From Acanthosepion lycidas (taxonomy: Eukaryota > Mollusca > Cephalopoda > Sepiida > Sepiidae), in NCBI GenBank assembly GCA_963932145.1, contig OZ010599.1, positions 41,826,095-41,890,094 on the forward strand: DNA of 64,000 nucleotides, given 5' to 3'. Numbering within the stretch: position 1 is the stretch's first letter; each line of letters opens with the position of its first letter. A program made the translations under genes and the position numbers. Under the pieces are notes generated by a model. The model saw only the letters and a list, made by a program, of their open reading frames with translations. It did not search any database and was not told the origin of the DNA. Below, in pieces: positions 41,516 through 55,672 of this stretch.

Positions 41516-44500
41516 TTTTAAAGTGGGAATAAAAGAAAAATTATCAGGTAAGGAATGGATACATATTAAAAAGAATGTAAATGAGAAAGGAGTGGTAGCA
41601 TTTTTAACTGAACACAAATAAAAGAATGAAGATAGAAAATAAAAAGTGACATGTTCAGAAAGAAGAAAACAGCTTGAAAGATAAAATTAAATACAATAAA
41701 CCAAAATATAAGAATTTTTGGAAGTTGAAAAACAAAAAGAATGAAGATGGAAAATAAAAAGAGACATGTTAAGAAAGAAGAAAACAGCTTGAAAGATAAA
41801 TTTAAATACAATAAACCAAAATATAAGAATTTTTGGAAGTTGAAAAACAAAAAGAATGAAGATGGAAAATAAAAAGAGACATGTTCAGAAAGAAGAAAAC
41901 AGCTTGAAAGATAAATTTAAATACAATAAACCAAAATATAAGAATTTTTGGAAGTTGAAAAACAAAAAGAATAAAGATGGAAAATAAAAAGAGACATGTT
42001 ATAAGAAAGAAGAAAACAGCTTGAAAGATAAATTTAAATACAATAAACCAAAATATAAGAATTTTTGGAAGTTGAAAAACAAAAAGAATGAAGATGGAAA
42101 ATAAAAAGAGACATGTTAAGAAAGAAGAAAACAGCTTGAAAGATAAAATTAAATACAATAAACCAAAATATAAGAATTTTTGGAAGTTGAAAAACAAAGA
42201 ATGAAGATGGAAAATAAAAAGAGACATGTTAAGAAAGAAGAAAACAGCTTGAAAGATAAAATTAAATACAATAAACCAAAATGTAAGAATTTTTGGAAGT
42301 TGAAAAACAAAAAGAATGAAGATGAAAAATAAAAAGAGACATGTTAAGAAAGAAGAAAACAGCTGGAAAGATAAAATTAAATACAATAAACCAAAATATA
42401 AGAATTTTTGGAAGTTGAAAAACAAAAAGAATGAAGATGGAAAATAAAAAGAGACATGTTAAGAAAGAAGAAAACAGCTTGAAAGATAAAATTAAATACA
42501 ATAAACGAAAATATAAGAATTTTTGGAAGTTGAAAAACAAAAAGAATGAAGATGGAAAATAAAAAGAGACATGTTAAGAAAGAAGAAAACAGCTTGAAAG
42601 ATAAAATTAAATACAATAAACGAAAATATAAGAATTTTTGGAAGTTGAAAAACAAAAAGAATGAAGATGGAAAATAAAAAGAGACATGTTAAGAAAGAAG
42701 AAAACAGCTTGAAAGATAAAATTAAATACAATAAACCAAAATATAAGAATTTTTGGAAGTTGAAAAACAAAAAGAATGAAGATGGAAAATAAAAAGAGAC
42801 ATGTTAAGAAAGAAGAAAACAGCTTGAAAGATAAAATTAAATACAATAAACCAAAATATAAGAATTTTTGGAAGTTGAAAAACAAAAAGAATGAAGATGG
42901 AAAATAAAAAGAAACATGTTAAGAAAGAAGAAAACAGCTTGAAAGATAAAATTAAATACAATAAACGAAAATATAAGAATTTTTGGAAGTTGAAAAACAA
43001 AAAGAATGAAGATGGAAAATAAAAAGAGACATGTTAAGAAAGAAGAAAACAGCTTGAAAGATAAAATTAAATACAATAAACGAAAATATAAGAATTTTTG
43101 GAAGTTGAAAAACAAAAAGAATGAAGATGGAAAATAAAAAGAGACATGTTAAGAAAGAAGAAAACAGCTTGAAAGATAAAATTAAATACAATAAACCAAA
43201 ATATAAGAATTTTTGGAAGTTGAAAAACAAAAAGAATGAAGATGGAAAATAAAAAGAAACATGTTAAGAAAGAAGAAAACAGCTTGAAAGATAAAATTAA
43301 ATACAATAAACGAAAATATAAGAATTTTTGGAAGTTGAAAAACAAAAAGAATGAAGATGGAAAATAAAAAGAGACATGTTAAGAAAGAAGAAAACAGCTT
43401 GAAAGATAAAATTAAATACAATAAACGAAAATATAAGAATTTTTGGAAGTTGAAAAACAAAAAGAATGAAGATGGAAAATAAAAAGAGACATGTTAAGAA
43501 AGAAGAAAACAGCTTGAAAGATAAAATTAAATACAATAAACGAAAATATAAGAATTTTTGGAAGTTGAAAAACAAAAAGAATGAAGATGGAAAATAAAAA
43601 GAGACATGTTAAGAAAGAAGAAAACAGCTTGAAAGATAAAATTAAATACAATAAACGAAAATATAAGAATTTTTGGAAGTTGAAAAACAAAAAGAATGAA
43701 GATGGAAAATAAAAAGAGACATGTTAAGAAAGAAGAAAACAGCTTGAAAGATAAAATTAAATACAATAAACCAAAATATAAGAATTTTTGGAAGTTGAAA
43801 AACAAAAAGAATGAAGATGGAAAATAAAAAGAGACATGTTAAGAAAGAAGAAAACAGCTGGAAAGATAAAATTAAATACAATAAACCAAAATATAAGAAT
43901 TTTTGGAAGTTGAAAAACACAAAGAATGAAGATGGAAAATAAAAAGAGACATGTTAAGAAAGAAGAAAACAGCTTGAAAGATAAAATTAAATACAATAAA
44001 CCAAAATATAAGAATTTTTGGAAGTTGAAAAACAAAAAGAATGAAGATGGAAAATAAAAAGAGACATGTTAAGAAAGAAGAAAACAGCTTGAAAGATAAA
44101 ATTAAATACAATAAACGAAAATATAAGAATTTTTGGAAGTTGAAAAACAAAAAGAATGAAGATGGAAAATAAAAAGAGACATGTTAAGAAAGAAGAAAAC
44201 AGCTTGAAAGATAAAATTAAATACAATAAACCAAAATATAAGAATTTTTGGAAGTTGAAAAACAAAAAGAATGAAGATGGAAAATAAAAAGAGACATGTT
44301 AAGAAAGAAGAAAACAGCTTGAAAGATAAAATTAAATACAATAAACCAAAATGTAAGAATTTTTGGAAGTTGAAAAACAAAAAGAATGAAGATGGAAAAT
44401 AAAAAGAGACATGTTAAGAAAGAAGAAAACAGCTGGAAAGATAAAATTAAATACAATAAACCAAAATATAAGAATTTTTGGAAGTTGAAAAACAAAAAGA

Positions 44501-47500
44501 ATGAAGATGGAAAATAAAAAGAGACATGTTAAGAAAGAAGAAAACAGCTTGAAAGATAAAATTAAATACAATAAACGAAAATATAAGAATTTTTGGAAGT
44601 TGAAAAACAAAAAGAATGAAGATGGAAAATAAAAAGAGACATGTTAAGAAAGAAGAAAACAGCTTGAAAGATAAAATTAAATACAATAAACCAAAATATA
44701 AGAATTTTTGGAAGTTGAAAAACAAAAAGAATGAAGATGGAAAATAAAAAGAGACATGTTAAGAAAGAAGAAAACAGCTTGAAAGATAAAATTAAATACA
44801 ATAAACGAAAATATAAGAATTTTTGGAAGTTGAAAAACAAAAAGAATGAAGATGGAAAATAAAAAGAGACATGTTAAGAAAGAAGAAAACAGCTTGAAAG
44901 ATAAAATTAAATACAATAAACGAAAATATAAGAATTTTTGGAAGTTGAAAAACAAAAAGAATGAAGATGGAAAATAAAAAGAGACATGTTAAGAAAGAAG
45001 AAAACAGCTTGAAAGATAAAATTAAATACAATAAACGAAAATATAAGAATTTTTGGAAGTTGAAAAACAAAAAGAATGAAGATGGAAAATAAAAAGAGAC
45101 ATGTTAAGAAAGAAGAAAACAGCTTGAAAGATAAAATTAAATACAATAAACCAAAATATAAGAATTTTTGGAAGTTGAAAAACAAAAAGAATGAAGATGG
45201 AAAATAAAAAGAGACATGTTAAGAAAGAAGAAAACAGCTTGAAAGATAAAATTAAATACAATAAACGAAAATATAAGAATTTTTGGAAGTTGAAAAACAA
45301 AAAGAATGAAGATGGAAAATAAAAAGAGACATGTTAAGAAAGAAGAAAACAGCTTGAAAGATAAAATTAAATACAATAAACGAAAATATAAGAATTTTTG
45401 GAAGTTGAAAAACACAAAGAATGAAGATGGAAAATAAAAAGAGACATGTTAAGAAAGAAGAAAACAGCTTGAAAGATAAAATTAAATACAATAAACCAAA
45501 ATGTAAGAATTTTTGGAAGTTGAAAAACAAAAAGAATGAAGATGGAAAATAAAAAGAGACATGTTAAGAAAGAAGAAAACAGCTTGAAAGATAAAATTAA
45601 ATACAATAAACCAAAATATAAGAATTTTTGGAAGTTGAAAAACAAAAAGAATGAAGATGGAAAATAAAAAGAGACATGTTAAGAAAGAAGAAAACAGCTT
45701 GAAAGATAAAATTAAATACAATAAACCAAAATATAAGAATTTTTGGAAGTTGAAAAACAAAAAGAATGAAGATGGAACATAAAAAGAGACATGTTAAGAA
45801 AGAAGAAAACAGCTTGAAAGATAAAATTAAATACAATAAACGAAAATATAAGAATTTTTGGAAGTTGAAAAACAAAAAGAATGAAGATGGAAAATAAAAA
45901 GAGACATGTTAAGAAAGAAGAAAACAGCTTGAAAGATAAAATTAAATACAATAAACCAAAATATAAGAATTTTTGGAAGTTGAAAAACAAAAAGAATGAA
46001 GATGGAAAATAAAAAGAGACATGTTAAGAAAGAAGAAAACAGCTTGAAAGATAAAATTAAATACAATAAACCAAAATGTAAGAATTTTTGGAAGTTGAAA
46101 AACAAAAAGAATGAAGATGGAAAATAAAAAGAGACATGTTAAGAAAGAAGAAAACAGCTGGAAAGATAAAATTAAATACAATAAACCAAAATATAAGAAT
46201 TTTTGGAAGTTGAAAAACAAAAAGAATGAAGATGGAAAATAAAAAGAGACATGTTAAGAAAGAAGAAAACAGCTTGAAAGATAAAATTAAATACAATAAA
46301 CGAAAATATAAGAATTTTTGGAAGTTGAAAAACAAAAAGAATGAAGATGGAAAATAAAAAGAGACATGTTAAGAAAGAAGAAAACAGCTTGAAAGATAAA
46401 ATTAAATACAATAAACCAAAATATAAGAATTTTTGGAAGTTGAAAAACAAAAAGAATGAAGATGGAAAATAAAAAGAAACATGTTAAGAAAGAAGAAAAC
46501 AGCTTGAAAGATAAAATTAAATACAATAAACGAAAATATAAGAATTTTTGGAAGTTGAAAAACAAAAAGAATGAAGATGGAAAATAAAAAGAGACATGTT
46601 AAGAAAGAAGAAAACAGCTTGAAAGATAAAATTAAATACAATAAACGAAAATATAAGAATTTTTGGAAGTTGAAAAACAAAAAGAATGAAGATGGAAAAT
46701 AAAAAGAGACATGTTAAGAAAGAAGAAAACAGCTTGAAAGATAAAATTAAATACAATAAACGAAAATATAAGAATTTTTGGAAGTTGAAAAACAAAAAGA
46801 ATGAAGATGGAAAATAAAAAGAGACATGTTAAGAAAGAAGAAAACAGCTTGAAAGATAAAATTAAATACAATAAACGAAAATATAAGAATTTTTGGAAGT
46901 TGAAAAACAAAAAGAATGAAGATGGAAAATAAAAAGAGACATGTTAAGAAAGAAGAAAACAGCTTGAAAGATAAAATTAAATACAATAAACGAAAATATA
47001 AGAATTTTTGGAAGTTGAAAAACAAAAAGAATGAAGATGGAAAATAAAAAGAGACATGTTAAGAAAGAAGAAAACAGCTTGAAAGATAAAATTAAATACA
47101 ATAAACCAAAATATAAGAATTTTTGGAAGTTGAAAAACAAAAAGAATGAAGATGGAAAATAAAAAGAGACATGTTAAGAAAGAAGAAAACAGCTGGAAAG
47201 ATAAAATTAAATACAATAAACCAAAATATAAGAATTTTTGGAAGTTGAAAAACACAAAGAATGAAGATGGAAAATAAAAAGAGACATGTTAAGAAAGAAG
47301 AAAACAGCTTGAAAGATAAAATTAAATACAATAAACCAAAATGTAAGAATTTTTGGAAGTTGAAAAACAAAAAGAATGAAGATGGAAAATAAAAAGAGAC
47401 ATGTTAAGAAAGAAGAAAACAGCTTGAAAGATAAAATTAAATACAATAAACCAAAGTATAAGAATTTTTGGAAGTTGAAAAACAAAAAGAATGAAGATGG

Positions 47501-50479
47501 AAAATAAAAAGAGACATGTTAAGAAAGAAGAAAACAGCTTGAAAGATAAAATTAAATACAATAAACGAAAATATAAGAATTTTTGGAAGTTGAAAAACAA
47601 AAAGAATGAAGATGGAAAATAAAAAGAGACATGTTAAGAAAGAAGAAAACAGCTTGAAAGATAAAATTAAATACAATAAACCAAAATATAAGAATTTTTG
47701 GAAGTTGAAAAACAAAAAGAATGAAGATGGAAAATAAAAAGAGACATGTTAAGAAAGAAGAAAACAGCTTGAAAGATAAAATTAAATACAATAAACGAAA
47801 ATATAAGAATTTTTGGAAGTTGAAAAACAAAAAGAATGAAGATGGAAAATAAAAAGAGACATGTTAAGAAAGAAGAAAACAGCTTGAAAGATAAAATTAA
47901 ATACAATAAACCAAAATGTAAGAATTTTTGGAAGTTGAAAAACAAAAAGAATGAAGATGGAAAATAAAAAGAGACATGTTAAGAAAGAAGAAAACAGCTG
48001 GAAAGATAAAATTAAATACAATAAACCAAAATATAAGAATTTTTGGAAGTTGAAAAACAAAAAGAATGAAGATGGAAAATAAAAAGAGACATGTTAAGAA
48101 AGAAGAAAACAGCTGGAAAGATAAAATTAAATACAATAAACCAAAATATAAGAATTTTTGGAAGTTGAAAAACAAAAAGAATGAAGATGGAAAATAAAAA
48201 GAGACATGTTAAGAAAGAAGAAAACAGCTTGAAAGATAAAATTAAATACAATAAACGAAAATATAAGAATTTTTGGAAGTTGAAAAACAAAAAGAATGAA
48301 GATGGAAAATAAAAAGAGACATGTTAAGAAAGAAGAAAACAGCTTGAAAGATAAAATTAAATACAATAAACCAAAATATAAGAATTTTTGAAAGTTGAAA
48401 AACAAAAAGAATGAAGATGGAAAATAAAAAGAGACATGTTAAGAAAGAAGAAAACAGCTTGAAAGATAAAATTAAATACAATAAACCAAAATATAAGAAT
48501 TTTTGGAAGTTGAAAAACAAAAAGAATGAAGATGGAAAATAAAAAGAGACATGTTAAGAAAGAAGAAAACAGCTTGAAAGATAAAATTAAATACAATAAA
48601 CCAAAATATAAGAATTTTTGGAAGTTGAAAAACAAAAAGAATGAAGATGGAAAATAAAAAGAAACATGTTAAGAAAGAAGAAAACAGCTTGAAAGATAAA
48701 ATTAAATACAATAAACGAAAATATAAGAATTTTTGGAAGTTGAAAAACAAAAAGAATGAAGATGGAAATAAAAAGAGACATGTTAAGAAAGAAGAAAACA
48801 GCTTGAAAGATAAAATTAAATACAATAAACCAAAATATAAGAATTTTTGGAAGTTGAAAAACAAAAAGAATGAAGATGGAAAATAAAAAGAGACATGTTA
48901 AGAAAGAAGAAAACAGCTGGAAAGATAAAATTAAATACAATAAACGAAAATATAAGAATTTTTGGAAGTTGAAAAACAAAAAGAATGAAGATGGAAAATA
49001 AAAAGAGACATGTTAAGAAAGAAGAAAACAGCTTGAAAGATAAAATTAAATACAATAAACGAAAATATAAGAATTTTTGGAAGTTGAAAAACAAAAAGAA
49101 TGAAGATGGAAAATAAAAAGAGACATGTTAAGAAAGAAGAAAACAGCTGGAAAGATAAAATTAAATACAATAAACCAAAATATAAGAATTTTTGGAAGTT
49201 GAAAAACAAAAAGAATGAAGATGGAAAATAAAAAGAGACATGTTAAGAAAGAAGAAAACAGCTTGAAAGATAAAATTAAATACAATAAACGAAAATATAA
49301 GAATTTTTGGAAGTTGAAAAACAAAAAGAATGAAGATGGAAAATAAAAAGAGACATGTTAAGAAAGAAGAAAACAGCTTGAAAGATAAAATTAAATACAA
49401 TAAACCAAAATATAAGAATTTTTGGAAGTTGAAAAACAAAAAGAATGAAGATGGAAAATAAAAAGAGACATGTTAAGAAAGAAGAAAACAGCTTGAAAGA
49501 TAAAATTAAATACAATAAACCAAAATATAAGAATTTTTGGAAGTTGAAAAACAAAAAGAATGAAGATGGAAAATAAAAAGAAACATGTTAAGAAAGAAGA
49601 AAACAGCTTGAAAGATAAAATTAAATACAATAAACCAAAATATAAGAATTTTTGGAAGTTGAAAAACAAAAAGAATGAAGATGGAAAATAAAAAGAGACA
49701 TGTTAAGAAAGAAGAAAACAGCTGGAAAGATAAAATTAAATACAATAAACGAAAATATAAGAATTTTTGGAAGTTGAAAAACAAAAAGAATGAAGATGGA
49801 AAATAAAAAGAGACATGTTAAGAAAGAAGAAAACAGCTGGAAAGATAAAATTAAATACAATAAACGAAAATATAAGAATTTTTGGAAGTTGAAAAACAAA
49901 AAGAATGAAGATGGAAAATAAAAAGAGACATGTTAAGAAAGAAGAAAACAGCTTGAAAGATAAAATTAAATACAATAAACGAAAATATAAGAATTTTTGG
50001 AAGTTGAAAAACAAAAAGAATGAAGATGGAAAATAAAAAGAGACATGTTAAGAAAGAAGAAAACAGCTGGAAAGATAAAATTAAATACAATAAACCAAAA
50101 TATAAGAATTTTTGGAAGTTGAAAAACAAAAAGAATGAAGATGGAAAATAAAAAGAGACATGTTAAGAAAGAAGAAAACAGCTGGAAAGATAAAATTAAA
50201 TACAATAAACGAAAATATAAGAATTTTTGGAAGTTGAAAAACAAAAAGAATGAAGATGGAAAATAAAAAGAGACATGTTAAGAAAGAAGAAAACAGCTTG
50301 AAAGATAAAATTAAATACAATAAACGAAAATATAAGAATTTTTGGAAGTTGAAAAACAAAAAGAATGAAGATGGAAAATAAAAAGAGACATGTTAAGAAA
50401 GAAGAAAACAGCTTGAAAGAAAAAATTAAATACAATAAACCAAAATATAAGAATTTTTGGAAGTTGAAAAACAAAAAGA

Positions 50480-51280
50480 ATGAAGATGGAAAATAAAAAG
50501 AGACATGTTAAGAAAGAAGAAAACAGCTTGAAAGATAAAATTAAATACAATAAACCAAAATATAAGAATTTTTGGAAGTTGAAAAACAAAAAGAATGAAG
50601 ATGGAAAATAAAAAGAGACATGTTAAGAAAGAAGAAAACAGCTGGAAAGATAAAATTAAATACAATAAACGAAAATATAAGAATTTTTGGAAGTTGAAAA
50701 ACAAAAAGAATGAAGATGGAAAATAAAAAGAGACATGTTAAGAAAGAAGAAAACAGCTTGAAAGATAAAATTAAATACAATAAACGAAAATATAAGAATT
50801 TTTGGAAGTTGAAAAACAAAAAGAATGAAGATGGAAAATAAAAAGAGACATGTTAAGAAAGAAGAAAACAGCTTGAAAGATAAAATTAAATACAATAAAC
50901 CAAAATATAAGAATTTTTGGAAGTTGAAAAACAAAAAGAATGAAGATGGAAAATAAAAAGAGACATGTTAAGAAAGAAGAAAACAGCTGGAAAGATAAAA
51001 TTAAATACAATAAACGAAAATATAAGAATTTTTGGAAGTTGAAAAACAAAAAGAATGAAGATGGAAAATAAAAAGAGACATGTTAAGAAAGAAGAAAACA
51101 GCTTGAAAGATAAAATTAAATACAATAAACGAAAATATAAGAATTTTTGGAAGTTGAAAAACAAAAAGAATGAAGATGGAAAATAAAAAGAGACATGTTA
51201 AGAAAGAAGAAAACAGCTTGAAAGATAAAATTAAATACAATAAACCAAAATATAAGAATTTTTGAAAGTTGAAAAACAAA
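50480..51280. repeat. Trimeric higher-order repeat inside the satellite
   Basis: Monomer types recur in the order (CCAAA+CTTG), (CGAAA+CTGG), (CGAAA+CTTG) with a 345-bp period at least twice, unlike the patterns on either side. Confidence 0.65.
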
Positions 51281-51399
51281 AAGAATGAAGATGGAAAATA
51301 AAAAGAGACATGTTAAGAAAGAAGAAAACAGCTTGAAAGATAAAATTAAATACAATAAACCAAAATATAAGAATTTTTGGAAGTTGAAAAACAAAAAGA

Positions 51400-54230
51400 A
51401 TGAAGATGGAAAATAAAAAGAGACATGTTAAGAAAGAAGAAAACAGCTGGAAAGATAAAATTAAATACAATCAACCAAAATATAAGAATTTTTGGAAGTT
51501 GAAAAACACAAAGAATGGAGATGGAAAATAAAAAGAGACATGTTAAGAAAGAAGAAAACAGCTTGAAAGATAAAATTAAATACAATAAACCAAAATATAA
51601 GAATTTTTGGAAGTTGAAAAACAAAAAGAATGAAGATGGAAAATAAAAAGAGACATGTTAAGAAAGAAGAAAACAGCTGGAAAGATAAAATTAAATACAA
51701 TAAACCAAAATATAAGAATTTTTGGAAGTTGAAAAACACAAAGAATGAAGATGGAAAATAAAAAGAGACATGTTAAGAAAGAAGAAAACAGCTTGAAAGA
51801 TAAAATTAAATACAATAAACCAAAATATAAGAATTTTTGGAAGTTGAAAAACAAAAAGAATGAAGATGGAAAATAAAAAGAGACATGTTAAGAAAGAAGA
51901 AAACAGCTGGAAAGATAAAATTAAATACAATAAACCAAAATATAAGAATTTTTGGAAGTTGAAAAACACAAAGAATGAAGATGGAAAATAAAAAGAGACA
52001 TGTTAAGAAAGAAGAAAACAGCTTGAAAGATAAAATTAAATACAATAAACCAAAATATAAGAATTTTTGGAAGTTGAAAAACAAAAAGAATGAAGATGGA
52101 AAATAAAAAGAGACATGTTAAGAAAGAAGAAAACAGCTGGAAAGATAAAATTAAATACAATCAACCAAAATATAAGAATTATTGGAAGTTGAAAAACAAA
52201 AAGAATGAAGATGGAAAATAAAAAGAGACATGTTAAGAAAGAAGAAAACAGCTGGAAAGATAAAATTAAATACAATCAACCAAAATATAAGAATTTTTGG
52301 AAGTTGAAAAACACAAAGAATGGAGATGGAAAATAAAAAGAGACATGTTAAGAAAGAAGAAAACAGCTTGAAAGATAAAATTAAATACAATAAACCAAAA
52401 TATAAGAATTTTTGGAAGTTGAAAAACAAAAAGAATGAAGATGGAAAATAAAAAGAGACATGTTAAGAAAGAAGAAAACAGCTTGAAAGATAAAATTAAA
52501 TACAATAAACCAAAATATAAGAATTTTTGGAAGTTGAAAAACAAAAAGAATGAAGATGGAAAATAAAAAGAGACATGTTAAGAAAGAAGAAAACAGCTGG
52601 AAAGATAAAATTAAATACAATAAACCAAAATATAAGAATTTTTGGAAGTTGAAAAACACAAAGAATGAAGATGGAAAATAAAAAGAGACATGTTAAGAAA
52701 GAAGAAAACAGCTTGAAAGATAAAATTAAATACAATAAACCAAAATATAAGAATTTTTGGAAGTTGAAAAACAAAAAGAATGAAGATGGAAAATAAAAAG
52801 AGACATGTTAAGAAAGAAGAAAACAGCTGGAAAGATAAAATTAAATACAATCAACCAAAATATAAGAATTTTTGGAAGTTGAAAAACAAAAAGAATGGAG
52901 ATGGAAAATAAAAAGAGACATGTTAAGAAAGAAGAAAACAGCTGGAAAGATAAAATTAAATACAATAAACCAAAATATAAGAATTTTTGGAAGTTGAAAA
53001 ACACAAAGAATGAAGATGGAAAATAAAAAGAGACATGTTAAGAAAGAAGAAAACAGCTTGAAAGATAAAATTAAATACAATAAACCAAAATATAAGAATT
53101 TTTGGAAGTTGAAAAACAAAAAGAATGAAGATGGAAAATAAAAAGAGACATGTTAAGAAAGAAGAAAACAGCTGGAAAGATAAAATTAAATACAATCAAC
53201 CAAAATATAAGAATTTTTGGAAGTTGAAAAACAAAAAGAATGGAGATGGAAAATAAAAAGAGACATGTTAAGAAAGAAGAAAACAGCTGGAAAGATAAAA
53301 TTAAATACAATAAACCAAAATATAAGAATTTTTGGAAGTTGAAAAACACAAAGAATGAAGATGGAAAATAAAAAGAGACATGTTAAGAAAGAAGAAAACA
53401 GCTTGAAAGATAAAATTAAATACAATAAACCAAAATATAAGAATTTTTGGAAGTTGAAAAACAAAAAGAATGAAGATGGAAAATAAAAAGAGACATGTTA
53501 AGAAAGAAGAAAACAGCTGGAAAGATAAAATTAAATACAATAAACCAAAATATAAGAATTTTTGGAAGTTGAAAAACACAAAGAATGAAGATGGAAAATA
53601 AAAAGAGACATGTTAAGAAAGAAGAAAACAGCTTGAAAGATAAAATTAAATACAATAAACCAAAATATAAGAATTTTTGGAAGTTGAAAAACAAAAAGAA
53701 TGAAGATGGAAAATAAAAAGAGACATGTTAAGAAAGAAGAAAACAGCTGGAAAGATAAAATTAAATACAATAAACCAAAATATAAGAATTTTTGGAAGTT
53801 GAAAAACACAAAGAATGAAGATGGAAAATAAAAAGAGACATGTTAAGAAAGAAGAAAACAGCTTGAAAGATAAAATTAAATACAATAAACCAAAATATAA
53901 GAATTTTTGGAAGTTGAAAAACAAAAAGAATGAAGATGGAAAATAAAAAGAGACATGTTAAGAAAGAAGAAAACAGCTGGAAAGATAAAATTAAATACAA
54001 TAAACCAAAATATAAGAATTTTTGGAAGTTGAAAAACACAAAGAATGAAGATGGAAAATAAAAAGAGACATGTTAAGAAAGAAGAAAACAGCTTGAAAGA
54101 TAAAATTAAATACAATAAACCAAAATATAAGAATTTTTGGAAGTTGAAAAACAAAAAGAATGAAGATGGAAAATAAAAAGAGACATGTTAAGAAAGAAGA
54201 AAACAGCTGGAAAGATAAAATTAAATACAA
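51400..54230. repeat. Dimeric higher-order repeat inside the satellite
   Basis: Monomers alternate between CTGG with ACAAAG and CTTG with AAAAAG, a 230-bp period over roughly twelve dimers, with ATCAACC and GGAGATGG variants entering in several dimers. Pairs are nearly identical, indicating recent amplification by the two-unit block. Confidence 0.8.
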
Positions 54231-55672
54231 TCAACCAAAATATAAGAATTTTTGGAAGTTGAAAAACAAAAAGAATGAAGATGGAAAATAAAAAGAGACA
54301 TGTTAAGAAAGAAGAAAACAGCTGGAAAGATAAAATTAAATACAATCAACCAAAATATAAGAATTTTTGGAAGTTGAAAAACACAAAGAATGGAGATGGA
54401 AAATAAAAAGAGACATGTTAAGAAAGAAGAAAACAGCTTGAAAGATAAAATTAAATACAATAAACCAAAATATAAGAATTTTTGGAAGTTGAAAACAAAA
54501 AGAATGAAGATGGAAAATAAAAAGAGACATGTTAAGAAAGAAGAAAACAGCTTGAAAGATAAAATTAAATACAATAAACCAAAATATAAGAATTTTTGGA
54601 AGTTGAAAAACAAAAAGAATGAAGATGGAAAATAAAAAGAGACATGTTAAGAAAGAAGAAAACAGCTGGAAAGATAAAATTAAATACAATCAACCAAAAT
54701 ATAAGAATTTTTGGAAGTTGAAAAACACAAAGAATGGAGATGGAAAATAAAAAGAGACATGTTAAGAAAGAAGAAAACAGCTTGAAAGATAAAATTAAAT
54801 ACAATCAACCAAAATATAAGAATTTTTGGAAGTTGAAAAACACAAAGAATGGAGATGGAAAATAAAAAGAGACATGTTAAGAAAGAAGAAAACAGCTTGA
54901 AAGATAAAATTAAATACAATAAACCAAAATATAAGAATTTTTGGAAGTTGAAAAACAAAAAGAATGAAGATGGAAAATAAAAAGAGACATGTTAAGAAAG
55001 AAGAAAACAGCTGGAAAGATAAAATTAAATACAATAAACCAAAATATAAGAATTTTTGGAAGTTGAAAAACAAAAAGAATGAAGATGGAAAATAAAAAGA
55101 GACATGTTAAGAAAGAAGAAAACAGCTGGAAAGATAAAATTAAATACAATAAACCAAAATATAAGAATTTTTGGAAGTTGAAAAACAAAAAGAATGAAAA
55201 TGGAAAATAAAAAGAGACATGTTAAGAAAGAAGAAAACAGCTTGAAAGATAAAATTAAATACAATAAACCAAAATATAAGAATTTTTGGAAGTTGAAAAA
55301 CAAAAAGAATGAAGATGGAAAATAAAAAGAGACATGTTAAGAAAGAAGAAAACAGCTGGAAAGATAAAATTAAATACAATAAACGAAAATATAAGAATTT
55401 TTGGAAGTTGAAAAACAAAAAGAATGAAGATGGAAAATAAAAAGAGACATGTTAAGAAAGAACAAAACAGCTTGAAAGATAAAATTAAATACAATAAACC
55501 AAAATATAAGAATTTTTGGAAGTTGAAAAACAAAAAGAATGAAGATGGAAAATAAAAAGAGACATGTTAAGAAAGAAGAAAACAGCTTGAAAGATAAAAT
55601 TAAATACAATAAACAAAAATATAAGAATTTTTGGAAGTTGAAAAACAAAAAGAATGAAGATGGAAAATAAAA

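Larger units (their letters stand above)
41610..55672. repeat. 115-bp satellite array, about 122 copies
   Basis: Monomer landmarks: GACATGTTAAGAAAGAAGAA, CAGCTTGAAAGATAAAATTA, AATACAATAAACC(G)AAAAT, AAGAATTTTTGGAAGTTGAA, AAGAATGAAGATGG. Roughly 60% A and 6% C on the plus strand. Monomers differ at a few diagnostic sites (CTTG/CTGG, CCAAA/CGAAA, ATAAG/GTAAG, GAGAC/GAAAC, AAAAAG/ACAAAG, ATAAA/ATCAA). Edge units at 41.6-42.2 kb are more divergent, with small indels (TTATAAG at 42001). Single-A deletions occur near 48767 and 54494. Both strands lack plausible genes: open minus frames arise from T-rich sequence and the non-triplet period. Confidence 0.98.

Noticed and set aside
48641-54635. Two 81-residue lysine-rich plus-strand frames in the satellite
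   Set aside because: Each exists only because a single A deletion shifts frame between two monomers.
41566-55648. More than one hundred overlapping 92-residue minus-strand frames (MFFNFQKFLYF...) across the satellite
   Set aside because: They follow from T-rich complementary sequence and a 115-bp, non-triplet period in which stops recur once every few units. No signal of selection, no start context, and the variation matches neutral satellite drift.
41610-55672. CRISPR-like array
   Set aside because: Repeats are contiguous with no unique spacers, the period is 115 bp, and the context is eukaryotic.
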